A stretch of 64,000 bases of DNA from Balamuthia mandrillaris. Lineage: Eukaryota > Discosea > Longamoebia > Balamuthiidae. The translations under genes and the position numbers were made by a program. The DNA is taken from contig JAVKOQ010000039.1 in the NCBI GenBank assembly GCA_031835245.1, positions 186,001 to 250,000 on the forward strand, read 5' to 3'. Position 1 is the stretch's first letter, and each line of letters starts with the position of its first letter. Positions 23,646 through 36,088 of the stretch are shown here, in pieces. The notes below the pieces were generated by a model. That model worked only from the letters and a program-made list of their open reading frames with translations. It was not told where the DNA came from and ran no database searches.

Positions 23646-26600
23646 TTACTCTTCTTCCTCCTCCTCCTCCTCTTCTTCTGCTTTTACCCTCTTCGTTTTG
23701 CTCGTGCCTCCCTTCTTCTTTTTCTTCAGTTTGCCGTTTGCTTCGTCCTCTTCTTCCATGACCATCTCGTGTATGCGGTTGTTGAGCACTTCGGCCTTGA
23801 TCCTAAAGTCTCTGGCTGTGCTTCTCTTGAAGTTCTTCGTCAAGTTCACTTTGCTTTGCTTGCTCAACCTTTGTTTTTGTGTTGTTGTTGGCAACAAAAA
23901 AGAAAGAGCAGAGAAAGAAAAAAGAAGGAAGAAAGTACCGAATGAGAAGACCTTCGTACTTCTCAATGGTGAACACGAGATTGGGGAACAAGTTTGCCTC
24001 TCTCCTCACTTTGGCCTTGTCCCTCAAGCAATTCGTCTCGCTCTGCAAATGGTTCATCAGGTCATAAACGGACGGGGACAACTTCACTCCCGAGCTCTTC
24101 ACCAACGATTCGTAATCCGAGCTCGGCACTTTCCTCCAGGATACGAGTTGGGCGGTGCACTCGGTCAACACTTTGTAAAAGTGGGTGGTGGTCTTGATGA
24201 GAGAGGCGGCGGAGGCAGCAGGAAGGCTGCTTTGGACGAGGTGGTGCAGGATGGAGAGGATGGCGTGGAGGCGGATGTATGAGGCGTTCATGAGCTCGTG
24301 GGCGCGAGAGGTTAGTGCCGAGGTCTCATCCTCTTCTTCTGCTTTGGTGGATGGCGTTGAATCATCTGTTTAAAATAAATGAAAGGGAGTCAAGACGAAG
24401 TAAAAGCAATGGAGAGAGGAAGAGAGAAGAGAGAAGAAAAGATGAGGTACCAATTTGATCCCAAAGGGAATGGATGGTGGTGAGAACGTATTCTACTTCA
24501 GAGATGGCAGAGTCCATGCTGCCTACAAGAACAGGCACCACATGAGAGGCAGTTTTGTCGTTGATGATCGGGTACTGCTTTTCACCAGTGACAGGTGGTG
24601 TTTCTCTTCCTTCATCCCCAAAGAACAAATGTAACTCTTTTGCAAACGCCAGAGGCTATTTTGTTTTATAAGGTGAGAATGAGGAGCAGAGAGAGAGAAA
24701 GAGAGAGATAGAGGGAAAAAAAACGCACTATTTTTAACAAGCAGTTTGGTAGCCAACTGGAAAGCTTGAAGTAAAGACCAACGAGGGACTTAACCAACGA
24801 CACATTGTCAGACATGTTCTTCTCGCACACTCGCCCCAACCACTTGATGTGCACCGGAAGCAGGACAGCTCTCGCCGCTGCAGAGGAAGCCAACAGTCCA
24901 ACGAGAGTCTCCACCGAAGAACATAAGAGGTCGGCTTCGCGTGGTCTTGCCGGGTCTTCTAAGATTTGCTGCTCCAATAAGTGCTATTATATTTGCAGAG
25001 AGAATGAATAAAAGGCAATAAGCAACAGAAGAAATTCATGAGGGACATCAAAAGAAAGAGGAAGCAGAGGGAAGGAGAAGAAGAATCAAACCTCCAATCG
25101 AAGAGTGTTGCGATGGATAGCCAGTTCAGCGGCAGAAACTTTACCAAGTTTGGAAGAAGAAGTTACATCTCCCAAGTCATCTTTCTCATCGACAGTCTCG
25201 CCAATGAGAACTTCGGAGACAGATTCGTTCAAGAACTTGACAACGTGATTCAAGTCAACACTGTGCTTCACTGTAAACTGTAAACAAAGGCCAAAACATT
25301 CTAACATTGAAGTTACAAGTTTCTTGTTCTATAAAACAAAACGTTAATAAAACCAAAAAATAAAATAAAATAAAATAAAACAAAAACAAATAAAGAAAGA
25401 AGAATATTACTTCAACTTTGAGGCCCTGAGAGAAATCTGTGGAGACAAATTCCAGAAGCACAAGAGGAGCCAAGGTCTTGCAGAACCGAAGCCGCAGTTT
25501 GATCATTTCTTCGTGTGAGCCTAATATCGCTCCCTCCAAAGTGCGCTGTACATTGCAAATAGGTTAGAAAAAAAAAGGCAAAAAGAATAAGTAAGCAGAA
25601 GTCACCTCTGACAAAAGTGAGATGCATTTGTCGAGAACAAAGCGTTGAAAAGCGGTGTTCTCTCTCAACATGTTTCGCAACTGCAGCTCTTCCTGTTGGC
25701 TTCCGCCTATAACATCCTGGGATGCAACATTCGGCACATCAGCACACATGAGCTCGACCAAGCCCACTATACAATTCATGCTCATGAATGACTTCAACGC
25801 TTTGTTGCTGGAAGAAGTTGTTGCAGTCGAAGCTGTTCTTCCTCTTTTCTTTGTTGTGGATGAAGAGCCTTTCTTCTTTTCTGCGTTGGTATTCTTTGTC
25901 TTGCTTCCTTTTCTCTCTTTCTTTAAGGAGGCACCATTTGAAGTCGTTGGTGATGCTGAAGGTCCTTTTTCTTTGTCTTTCTTTGGTTGCGTTTTCTCTT
26001 TGAGGATTGTGCCCAGCTCGGTGTACAGAGAAAATAGCTTCAATATCTTCTGCATGGAATGCGGCGTTGGTCTGGACAAACTTCCTATCACTGAATAGTC
26101 CATCAGCGTCTTTGTGACAGAAAGTTAGTCATAAGCAGGAGAAAGGACAGAAGAACAATAGCAAGCGGTACCTCATAAACACCCAATAACAGTTTTGCGG
26201 CCTCCTGATTATATTTGCCTTGACAGGAGGTGTTTGCAAAGTCGCTGGTGCGATCCAACTCAAAGTCTTCCAGGTCAAGCACGAGCAATTGCTCCACCAA
26301 CTTGTTCATGTATTGCTGCAAAAGTTTGGCCGGAGAATTGATGCCACCAGCATTCGCGTGTACATCTTTTTCTTTTCCAGTGGAGGAACCTGCTTCTTGC
26401 TCCTCTTCTAGGTCCATATCAGTTGTTTTTTCTGTCTTTAGCCATAGGCGAAGACATCCTTGAACACAATTAAGAAGACAAGGAAGAGGTTCCAACTTTG
26501 TAACATGGGCTAACGATTAAAAAAAAAGTGAGAACAATAAGACAAAGAAATAACGGAAGAAGAAGAGTAATGAAGTAACCTGCAATAGTATTTGAACGCT

Positions 26601-29600
26601 CGATACACTTTTCAAAGCGCAGAGGAGGGGTTCCAGTGGTGGCCTCAGGGTTATAATATCGAAGGAAGTGGTTGAGCAGCAATTCCAAAATGCTTTCCTT
26701 CAAGGAGCGTTGTTTGATGTGCTTGAAAACCTCCACCATGCCTTCATAGAGCCGTTGGCGTACTTCCCACTGCTGCGTAATGCAGCGACGCAGCGTCAGA
26801 ATGATTTCATGGCCTAAACTTGCGCCGTGAATGGGCATTGCTGGTGCAGAAGCAGAAGCTGAAGAGGAGCCTCCAGCATCACTTCCTCGCGTTAACCGTC
26901 CTTGTTATGAGAAAGAGAGAGAAGAGTAAGTTGGAAGGACAAGACAAAAAGCAGAGAGCAGAGAGCAGAGCAAAAAGGAGAAGCACAAAGAAGAAGAACA
27001 AGAATAAGAAGGAAAAGCACCATCAGAAGAAGCGTTCTTGAGGAGGCACAAGTAACCAGAAACGGCAGTAAGGCGAGACTCCAATTCTCTGCTGAAAAGA
27101 GCCTTCTTGAGGACCAACATAACGTGATCTTGGAACGAAAACCGTGAGCCTGCCGCCAATAACGGCTGCACCGCTTCCAACAAACACTTAAATGAAAGAA
27201 GAAGAAAAAGAAAAAAAGAGTTATAACAAAAAGAAGGAAAGGAGAAGAAGGCAGCAGAAAAACCTGTGCAATGATTGGTTGCAATGAAGCTAAATAGTCA
27301 AACATCTCTTTGATACCTTTGAGATGATCAGGGTCAATCACAGTTGGAGCGATGGAAGGAGTTCTCATGTTGGCCGGCGTTCCACCAACAGCAGAAGAAG
27401 AGGAGTATCCTTCTTGCAATATTCGTGACAACAGATGGACGTAATGCAGCACTTGATCGGACTGTGTCATCACTCGTGTGAATATTTGTTCAAAGATATC
27501 TCCTCTCGCTATTTTATGTAAACGAAATGTTTCCTAACATAACAAAAAGGAAAGATGACAAAGCCAGTTTATTAGCAAGTTGTTAAAAAGGACGGTAGAA
27601 AAAAGAAAAAGGAAACATACCAAAAGAACATCGATGCCAAGCTGAACAACATGAAGTTGTGGTGTCATGTGCATCGCTTCAGCAGCGGTGTGGGTATGAT
27701 GTTGATATATCAATCCAACAACGGAGGAGGAAGCAGAAGACGGTGCGGTAGAAGCACCTCCTCCAATCGCGGTGGTAGTTGCACAATCCATCAAACAAAC
27801 TCCCAATTGAACTAAACTAGCCACAATGTGGTCCCACCCAAACGCACTGCGACGAATGGTCTCTCTTACAGCCTCATCCAGAGGGGTGCTTCGAGGTATT
27901 TGATGTTGCATCTCCACAAACCATTGAGAAGCAGTTGTGTCGCTCTTTCGGTGGTCACGGAAGAAAGAGAGGACAGCGGATTTCATGGTTTCCATTGCCG
28001 CATCGGAGAAGCGTTGGATGCGAGCAGTGGAAAGGAGAAGAGCGATGGTGAATGGGGTGAAGTGGAAGCTGTCGCGTTTGAAAAGTTGCAAGAAAGCTTT
28101 TCCTAATTCCTATTTTAAAAAGGTTATTGATATTGAATCTGATCAGGAAGAAAGAAGAGGAAGAGCGCGCACTTGATCTTGTTTAATTGCAAAGTTGAGA
28201 TGCAAGAGAATAGTTCCTTCTATTTGTCGCTGTTCTATTGCTTCACTGTAGGAGAGCGTCAGTAACAATTGTGGAAGTTTATTTTAAATGGGGTACCTTT
28301 CAAGAGAATTCTGCTGGTGAATCTTGTCCAAAGCTTGCAAATGATTTGCAGTGCCTCGTAACAATTGAGCTTTGTGCTCTTTCTTGCCTTTCGTTGAGAG
28401 AAGAAGCAGTTGGTAGAGCAGCGAAGGTAACACTTGAATGCCCATATTTGGAAATTGGCTGTTTAAAAACATGGTGAGAAAGGAACGGGTGCAGACGGGG
28501 AGAGAATGTACCAACTTGATAGTGCTCTGAATAACAAGTTTTAACTCTGCATCGGTCAATGAGGGCGTCTCACGAAGAGCGCTGATGAGAGGAACCACGA
28601 TGCTCTCCGACCAATCAGCCTCGCAGATTCTTCGGATGCAGTTGCCTTTGTACTCAACACCCTTTACGGCAGGACGGTTAAGGTCGATGCTGACCTCTCC
28701 CATGCGGCCGACGGCTGTTAGTAGCTTTGGAATAAAGGCAAGAAACTTGCCGTCGTTTCTGCTCATTCCAACTGCATCACCGAGAAGCGATGAGAAGGCG
28801 GTTGAAAAAGAGGAAGAAGGAAGCAGATACCCTTTTCAACACCTGCAACGACCAAGTCCAACAAATCAAGAATGTGTTCATCACTCAAGGCATCTATCTG
28901 TAAACAATACAACAGTTAGGAACAGCTTAGCACATGTAAGAACAAGAGAGAAACGCACTTCATTGAGCAAATAATCCACACATTCGTCTGCCCTTTTGCC
29001 AGCAAACCTAAAGGTTAACAGCAGGCGAATAACTCGATCCAGTATCTCATAACGAAGTTGCTTTCCTTCCGCTTGAAATCCTGGAATACCTGTTGGATCG
29101 GTCAATATCTTTCTGTTTTTTTTTTCTCCGCTTTTTCTCGGTTCTTCCTAGTGAGAGGTAAAACACAAACCTGTTAAGATAGCTTTGATGAACTCCAGGA
29201 CGTCTCTATCTTCCACCGCTCTCCGGTTGAGATACGCCATGAGCTCGTTGTGAGAAGCGGACAGGATCAACCTCTTCAACACCCGCACAGCTATCTCTTG
29301 CTGCGAGAGCCCTTCGTCCGAGGAATCGTCCTTGTTGGCTGCCATGGCGGCAACGAGAGCGGGATGTTGAGAGAGCCGCGTGTCGCCTATCTTCAGGTGC
29401 CAATGTTGGATGATGTCGTCGTCCAAATGGCCTTGAGCCAATGCTGCCAAGCTTTCCTGATCGACTGAGAAAGAGAGAGAATTGAAGAGGAAAGCGAAGC
29501 AGGAGAGAAGAGAACAGAAATGAGACAGCAAAGCATAGAGGTAAGAGAAAGGAAAAGAAGCACTTGGGAGTGGACGCAGAGCCAAGACACAGGAGAGGCG

Positions 29601-30221
29601 AGAGAGGAACTGAGAAGAGAGAGAACTATAGAAATAAGGAAGAAGCGAACCTTCCACATGTTTACGCTTCAGTGGAGCAGCAGCACCCTTATTGTTAGCG
29701 TCACCTCCCTCTTCTCTTTCCTCCACTTCCGATCCTTCCTTCTCTTCCTCCGAGCTCTTCTTTTGTTTTTTCTTCTTGGTCGTTTTTTTCTTTTTCGTCG
29801 TTACCTTCTTCTTTTTTGCTTCTTCCTCTTCCTCTTCCTCTTCCTCTTCCTCTTCTTCCACTGCGCTGCTCAAAACTTCTTCTTCATCTTCTCCCTCCTC
29901 TTCCTCTTCTTCATCTCGTTTTCTTTTGTTCTGCTTGTTTTTGTCGACAGCAGCGACCTCCTTCTTCCGTCGTCGCTGCAACCCCACGCCGAGTCGCTTG
30001 CGAGGAGGGGCAGGGCCTCCACCACCCCCGTTGCCGTCCCCTTGCTTCGCTTTGCCCTTCGCGACCTTGCCTCCTCCCACCACGCCCACTTTCCTGAATG
30101 AATGATTTTCGATCGGATGGATATAAAATATGTGGTTTTTTTTTAAAAATTTGCTCAAAGCGAAGAGAGCAAGTTTGGGCAGAAGAAAAACAAACCTTGC
30201 GGTCGCCACGGTTCTAGGCAT
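23646..30221 (-). CDS. FANCI: Fanconi anaemia group I protein homologue
   Basis: Nineteen exons: 30221-30196, 30093-29651, 29464-29171, 29089-28959, 28897-28831, 28771-28297, 28245-28173, 28109-27621, 27533-27264, 27186-27021, 26900-26580, 26509-26172, 26109-25606, 25545-25411, 25277-25092, 24983-24729, 24655-24451, 24365-23939, 23868-23646; 1675 residues, every phase agrees. FANCI pairs with FANCD2 as a clamp on DNA in interstrand-crosslink repair. Seen: helical solenoid stretches matching FANCI, such as LPSLLYQLLLLSTKG, EGTILLHLNFAIKQDQ, LKKALFSRELESRLTAVSGYLCLL and SKQSKVNLTKNFKRSTARDF near the C-terminus. Residues about 10-156 are a Lys/Glu-rich extension I do not know from animal FANCI (1328 residues in human). 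The C-terminus ends in a poly-Glu tail after KR-rich sequence. I could not place the ubiquitinated lysine. Confidence 0.9.
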
Positions 30222-31298
30222 CCTCCTCCGCTATGAAACAGGTCCTTCTTTCTTGGTTGCGGCCAGCCTCTTATTAGTTTGTTTTGGATTCTTTTTTTTT
30301 CCGTAGTTCCTGGAAAAATTTCAGGAAAAAAGGTGAATTATTTGAGCACAACATCAACACAACAAGTGCTGAACATCAAAATTTTTCTAAGAAATAAACA
30401 TTTTGAAAAGATATCGACATTAATTAGCTCGCGTCGTCATGGAATATTAACTGTTAAGTTGTCTTGTGGCGAGATGAGCGCAATCGCTTCGCCAGTACAG
30501 CGTTCTGGCGTGGGGAATGCTGCCACAAGACCTACTCTCGTTGGGAGGAGTGGTTCACCCTCTGACGCACAGCATTGTGGGAGGATCTCTCCAGCTCCCA
30601 ATTGCACTGCAAGTAAAAGCAAAAAAAAAACTTTACTTACCATTATCATCCAGCCACACGCAAAGCCCTCCGCCAGCAAGGAAGCATTGATGAAGACACA
30701 AGGAGACGAACAAAAAAAAAAAAAAACAAAAGTGGAAGAAACGGACCACGGCGGGTGTCGAACCAGGGGACTCAAGGCATAACCATAAAAGGAGCAAACG
30801 TGCCCTTCCGGAGAGATGCAATCAAATTTGGGAAAAGTTTCCTTAAAAACTATATAGGGCTTGCCGAAGGGTATAGCAAACCACCCCTTGTTCCCCCCTT
30901 TTCGTATCGTTATTTTTTTTTCTTTTATTCGGTTTGGTTTGGCAAAGCTCCCCAACGCCAAGACTCCAGCAGAGGGGGAAGCGTCCTCAAAGGGGATAAA
31001 AAGAGGGGGGACAAAAAAAGAAAAAAAAAACGAAAACAACAACATACTACTACTTGCAAAGAGAAGAGACCGAAGCATTAAAAAGGAGTGCATTAAGGAG
31101 TTCTCTTGCTTATGTTTTTTTTTTTTGGGGGGTTGCATCTTTTCTTTGTCTCAAACTCCTCAAGAGAAGCTGAAGCAGAGAGTTAGGGAAGAAAGAGGTA
31201 GGTCGAGAAGACTAAAACTCCGTCTCCTTGACCGTGCACGCTTTGCATCTACTTGCTTTTAAACACAACTTCGATTGCAGGAAAAAAGGCTTTTAGCG
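30222..31298. other. Divergent region between FANCI (-) and the PH-like gene (+)
   Basis: 1.08 kb. Open frames on both strands here (including a 233-codon minus frame) look like chance, with poly-Phe/Lys runs. The region includes nested inverted repeats (30461-30531), a B-box-like GGTTCGACACC on the minus strand near 30757 followed by an A-run of 14-15 (T-run on that strand), and T-runs before the PH-like gene start. Confidence 0.4.
30461..30531 (+). ncRNA. Candidate structured RNA or inverted-repeat element
   Basis: A perfect 10-bp outer stem (GTCTTGTGGC at 30461-30470 with GCCACAAGAC at 30522-30531) encloses two perfect hairpins: AGCG-CAAT-CGCT (30477-30488) and CGCCAG with CTGGCG (30490-30510, 9-nt loop). 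The result is a three-way junction of 71 nt. No RNA family recognised; it could equally be a palindromic DNA site or small transposon remnant. The strand is arbitrary. Confidence 0.3.
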
Positions 31299-34200
31299 AT
31301 GGCCGACGCTCCCCCTAAAAACAAGTCCTCTGGAGGAACGGAGACCGTTCCAAAACGAAGAAGAGATCCTGACGGAAGACGAAAACATACGACGCACACC
31401 AACAGCAATAAAGAAAGTGAAGGAAGAAGAAGAAAAGGGGAAAGAAAAGAGCACCAAAAACCTGCCTCCTCCGACAAAGATCGGAAAACGGCTGCGTCTT
31501 CTGCTTCGGCTTTTACTCCTACTTCTTCCTCAAATTCTGTCGTTGCAACATTAAAACGAAATGCAAGGAAGGAAGGAGGTGGCAGGCACTCGCTCTCTTC
31601 CATCGACGGTGTTTCATCCGCAGCTCGGAGCAAGACGATGGCAACGAACATCAACAACAAAACACCAGAGGAAGAAACAGAAGAGATAGATTCTGCGGCT
31701 AAGCGAGCGAGGACATTTGGCGAACGTAAAGAGCGAAGAAGAAGCTGGAACCCCCATTCTTTTGCCTCAGACTCACGTATCAACACTTCCAAAAGAGAGG
31801 AGGCACACATCATCATCGGTGTTGAGAGAACGAGCCCTAGAGCGACGGAGAATGCGGACCCTTTACCTCGCCCCAACGACTCCCCTTCTTCCAGGTCTCC
31901 TGCGTCTGCTTCTCCTTCTGTTGCTTCATCAACCTCCACTTTCAAAGAAAGGCGAATATCGGTTGGAAGAAGAGAGAAGCGAAAGTCTCTGCCGGCGGCT
32001 TTGGGCATCGGCGTCTACAAAGATATGTCAAGAGAACACAACAACGTCCACAGTGTCAACGGGAACAACAGTCCAACTCTGTCCCATAACAGCAGAAGAC
32101 CGTCTTCTTCACGCCAGAACCGTTCTCCCAGTGCTCTGGACGTCCCTGCTGCTGACGATAAACTTCACCAGGAAGAGCACGAACAAAGCACAAGACGAAG
32201 AACATCGTCAGTATCTGTACCCCCTCCTTCTCATCAAGAACAAGAGAGAAACGTCATCAGCAGAACCGGTCCGGAAGAAGAGAAAGAGCCAGGAAAGAGG
32301 GAAGAACGCTCTTCCTCTCTGGCTTCTTCTGGTAGTCTCCCAACCAAGAAATCCAAAGGGGAAAGGAAAGAAGAAGATCCCAAGAAAGAAGAGAAGAAGG
32401 AGCCAAGCACTTCTTCAGCTCCACAATCAGTTGTTCCTTCTCTTGGAGCCATCCCATCCTCAGAAGGAATAGGAGGAACAACCAGCAGAAGAGGGAGCAG
32501 TCCTTTGACTTCGCCCACTTCCTCTCCTCTGAACTCTCCCAGTTGTCGGCGTCGTCTGTTGGTACAGGCGGAGAGTCCCATGCAACAAAGGATCCTGCAA
32601 GCTCATCGAGCCTTACAAGAGCGAACTCGTTCTTCTCCGTCCACGTTTGCATCCTCGTCTTTAGCTCCACTTCAAGCTGGCAACCATACCGACACCAACG
32701 GTACATTTCGAGAAGAGATGCCACCCGATAGGAGACATTCAATGTTTGAACAAGATGGAGAGGACGAAGGAGGAGAAGAAGACATTCGTCAACGGGCTTC
32801 CACAAGTCCACGAGCCCTTCTACGTGAACAAGAAGACTATCACTCGTCATCAAAGTCCGAAACATCAGCCACCGCTGTTTTGCTCTCCTCCTCCACCTCC
32901 TCCTTCCTCTCCGCTCATCGAGGGTCTTCCTCTCCGGCCACCCCTACACTTCAACGTCGAAGCCATGTCCCCCCTCTGGCCACCTCTGTCTCCGCCAAGA
33001 CGAGGGCAGGCCTTCATACGCATCAACAGCATGCCCGCGGCCAAAGGAAAGCGGAGAGCATGAGAGAGGCCAAGATCAAGAGGCGTCGCTCCGCCAACGA
33101 ACTGCTTTCCAAATACTTTCCGATGCGTTTGGGAGAGCTTAAGAAGGCATCCGCCTCTCCATCTTCTCCCACAGGAGGAGATTCTTCAGAGGACAGCGAT
33201 AAGGACGGTACGGAGGATGAACAAGGAGGGGTTGCGAAGGAGAATGCATCCGCCACCATGAGGTTAAGAAGGAAGAAGCATCGTTTGAGCGGCTTTGGAA
33301 GAAAGTCCTCACAACAAGATGCAAGCTCTTCCGGATCCTCCATTCCAACAACGAATGGATACAGCAGCAGCGGAGGTTGGCAACGGGCGAGTCTAGGTTT
33401 AGCGAGCGGTGGATCCACCGGGTTGACAGACACAGATGAGAGCGAGAAAGAACAGGAAGGCTCATTCTTCCGAAAGAGAGAAGGCGGTGGCAAAGAGAGT
33501 GCCGCTGAGGGAGAAGACCGAGGAGAAGGGAACATTGCTGGCGAGGAAGACCGGGCGGTCGTAGACGAGACAGAGGAGGAAGCCGAAGATAGAGCCAAAA
33601 ACGAAAAGGCTGCTCTCAGCGAGAAGGACAGGCACTACATGCTCAAGATGCATGCCTACCTCGAGGAAGGCATTCAGTACATCATGAACACGATGACGAG
33701 ATGGGCGGTAGTTGCTTCGGTTGCTGCCAGCGACTCTTCATATTCAACCTCTTCTTCCTCCTCTGCCTCTCAACGTCATGGTTTCTCCTCTTCGTCATCC
33801 TCGAGCAAAGGTGAGAGGGTGAAAGCTTCCAGCATTCTTCGCTACGTTGATGGCACCATCGACATCCTAAACTGTTTTAAAGAGACCCAACTACGAGCCA
33901 CCAACAGCGCTCGTTTTACTCCATCCTCGACCATCCGAACCTCCGTTCGTGGTTCCTCCATCTCTTCCTCTTCCTCTTCTTCGTGCTCTTCTTCTTCCTC
34001 TTCCAACACACAAGCGGCGCTTCACGAGGCGGTCAACCGACTGTTAGAGCACCTGATCCATGTGAAGAAGAAGGCGCAGCACGTGTGGACGCCTCAACGC
34101 ATCACCCACTACTATCGTGTCATCTACTCCATTCGAGAGTTTCTTGAAACAGGAGAGATGCCAAAGGACGTTCGTGCGGTGAGGATGCCGGTGTTGGCTC

Positions 34201-35959
34201 CGCTACCAACAGCTCGCCTTGAGAAGCGTCTGCTGGAGAATCGTCTGTCTCTTCCGTCTTCTTCTTCATCGTCTCCATCTTCTTCTTCTTCTTCAAGCTT
34301 ATCGATGCAGCTGTTATCGCCGCGAGCTATAGAGAACAGGCACGTTCCAGAAGAGCGGCCGTACATGAAGGCCACGTTTCACAAAGTCAAAGTGTCCAAA
34401 GCACATCATCATTCATCTTCCTCCTACCCTTCCCCGTATTCTTCGTCCTCCTCTTCCTCCTCGTCTTCCTCCTCGTCGTGGAAGAAGAGGTGCTTGGTTT
34501 TGTTGAAGACCCGGTTAGAGGTCGGCAAACACCAGGATGACTGGGACAGCCACACTGGAGCCTTCAAGAAGGGAAGCGGTCAGTGGAGCCTCGACCTCCG
34601 TAATATCAAAATGGTGACCGCTCTCTCCTATTCCTCCTCCACTTCTTTTCCCTCTTCGTTGAGGGAAGTGGCCGCCGGCGGAGGGAACGGAGGCGGCGAA
34701 TGGATGGGAGAGGAAGGCGGACAAAACTGTGGGTTCCGCGTGGCCTCGGTCGATGGGCATGAGCTTCAGGTGCGGTGTAACCAGCGGGCGGAAATGGCGG
34801 AGTGGATGTTGGCCATCGATGGTATGGTCATGCGCAACTTTGCCAGCAGAATGGAACCTCCGGAACTTAAGGTTTGTTGTGTCTTTTTCTCTTGCTTCTT
34901 TCTTGTAATGGTCTCCTGTCCTTGCTCCTGTCCTCTCTCAAGTCTGTTCTATAGTGCTAATGCAATCCTTTTAACACACAGTCGCAGCTGTTGCGGTATC
35001 TGTACAAAGAAGGAGTCAAAGGAGGGTCCGTCAAGTCATCCTATCCCGAGGAGGCCGAGGAGGAATGGCTCTATAAACCCAACTCTGGCGAGTTGGTCAG
35101 GCTGGAACATATCAACGGGCAAAGCGTCATCTTCTCCTGGAATGGGGAGATGTTAATCCCCAAGAAGCAGACACAGAGAAGAAAGGGAGGGATTGCCGCC
35201 AACGGGAGAAGCGTCTCTGGCCAGTTGGGAACCGGAAAGACGTACACCATCAAAACCTCGCGAAAGAGAGCCCAGACCCCGCCTCAGAGTGGAGTGGCTA
35301 CTCCCCCCTCGGCTTCAGCAGTTAGCTCCAAAGGGAACGAGGATGAGAAAAAAGAGCACGACAAACAAAGGATGAAAGAAGAAGCGGAGGCAGCAACGGA
35401 AGAAACGAGAGAAGGACCAACGAGGACCCCAGAAGAGGAACCCATGGATAGAGCAGAGCCAGTAGAGGAAGAGGTGGAAGGCGAAGATCATCGAAGAAAG
35501 AGCATCACCAAACGAAGAACAAGCAGCGGCGACGGCAGCTCCAAGTCCTCATCGCTTCCTTCTACTTCGTTTGAAAGAAGTGAAGAGGGGTCAAAACCAC
35601 ACGACTCCTCCACTTCGCTAGTGCCAACAGGAATGGGACGCTGGAATGGCGTGTGGTTGGAATGGTATCGTTCGGTTCCGCCCTCCTTGGTGGAAGGCTC
35701 CGTAAACAACAGCCTCAGCTCCCCTCCCGCAACTCCTCTCTTCCAAGAAGAGCCGCTCTTCCGATACTTTTGGGTTCCAGGAGATAAGGAGTTTCAGACC
35801 TCCAACGAGCAGTTGACTTGGAAATGGAGTCGTCATTTCCTGACGAGCAAGCATGGAACGGGGAGTTGGATCATGGAAGGGGAGGTGCCCAATCCGGTCG
35901 TCATGTGTCTGCAGCTCATACGCTATGCGAGGCTTGTTCAACAAGTTGGAGGCGCGTGA
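31299..35959 (+). CDS. Large Ser/Arg-rich protein with PH-like domain
   Basis: Two exons: 31299-34871 and 34982-35959; 1516 residues. The first 700 residues are low complexity (Ser, Arg, Glu, Pro) with many RxxS-type sites. From about residue 780 a helical segment (RHYMLKMHAYLEEGIQYIMN) begins a more globular region. Residues about 1022-1185 look like a split PH domain: a start MKATFHKVKVSK, a Ser insertion, then WKKRCLVLLKTRLEV, basic strands, and the final helix RAEMAEWMLAIDGMV. The second exon encodes further globular pieces, including WLYKPNSGELVRLEHINGQ and a Trp-rich C-terminus ending near LVQQVGGA. PH domains typically bind phosphoinositides, so cortical or signalling roles are plausible. 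The PH assignment is tentative. Confidence 0.65.
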
Positions 35960-36088
35960 GAGAAAGAAGCGGGAAGAGAGAATGGTTATATGTTTTTTTT
36001 TCATATGAAAAAAATGTTTTTATATTAATAAACTACTATAAATAATAAAACAGGTTGAGCAGAGAGAGAGAGAGAGAGAGGTGCCGTT

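Noticed and set aside
28459-28511. Extra FANCI intron (GTACAT ... AAACAG)
   Set aside because: Removing it shifts the frame, while the uninterrupted frame matches FANCI on both sides.
30745-30830. Possible tRNA gene on the minus strand (GGTTCGACACC T-arm-like)
   Set aside because: The T stem does not pair and no acceptor or anticodon stem can be built.
30437-31138. 233-codon open frame on the minus strand
   Set aside because: Poly-Phe/Lys composition, no domain, overlaps inverted repeats in a promoter region.
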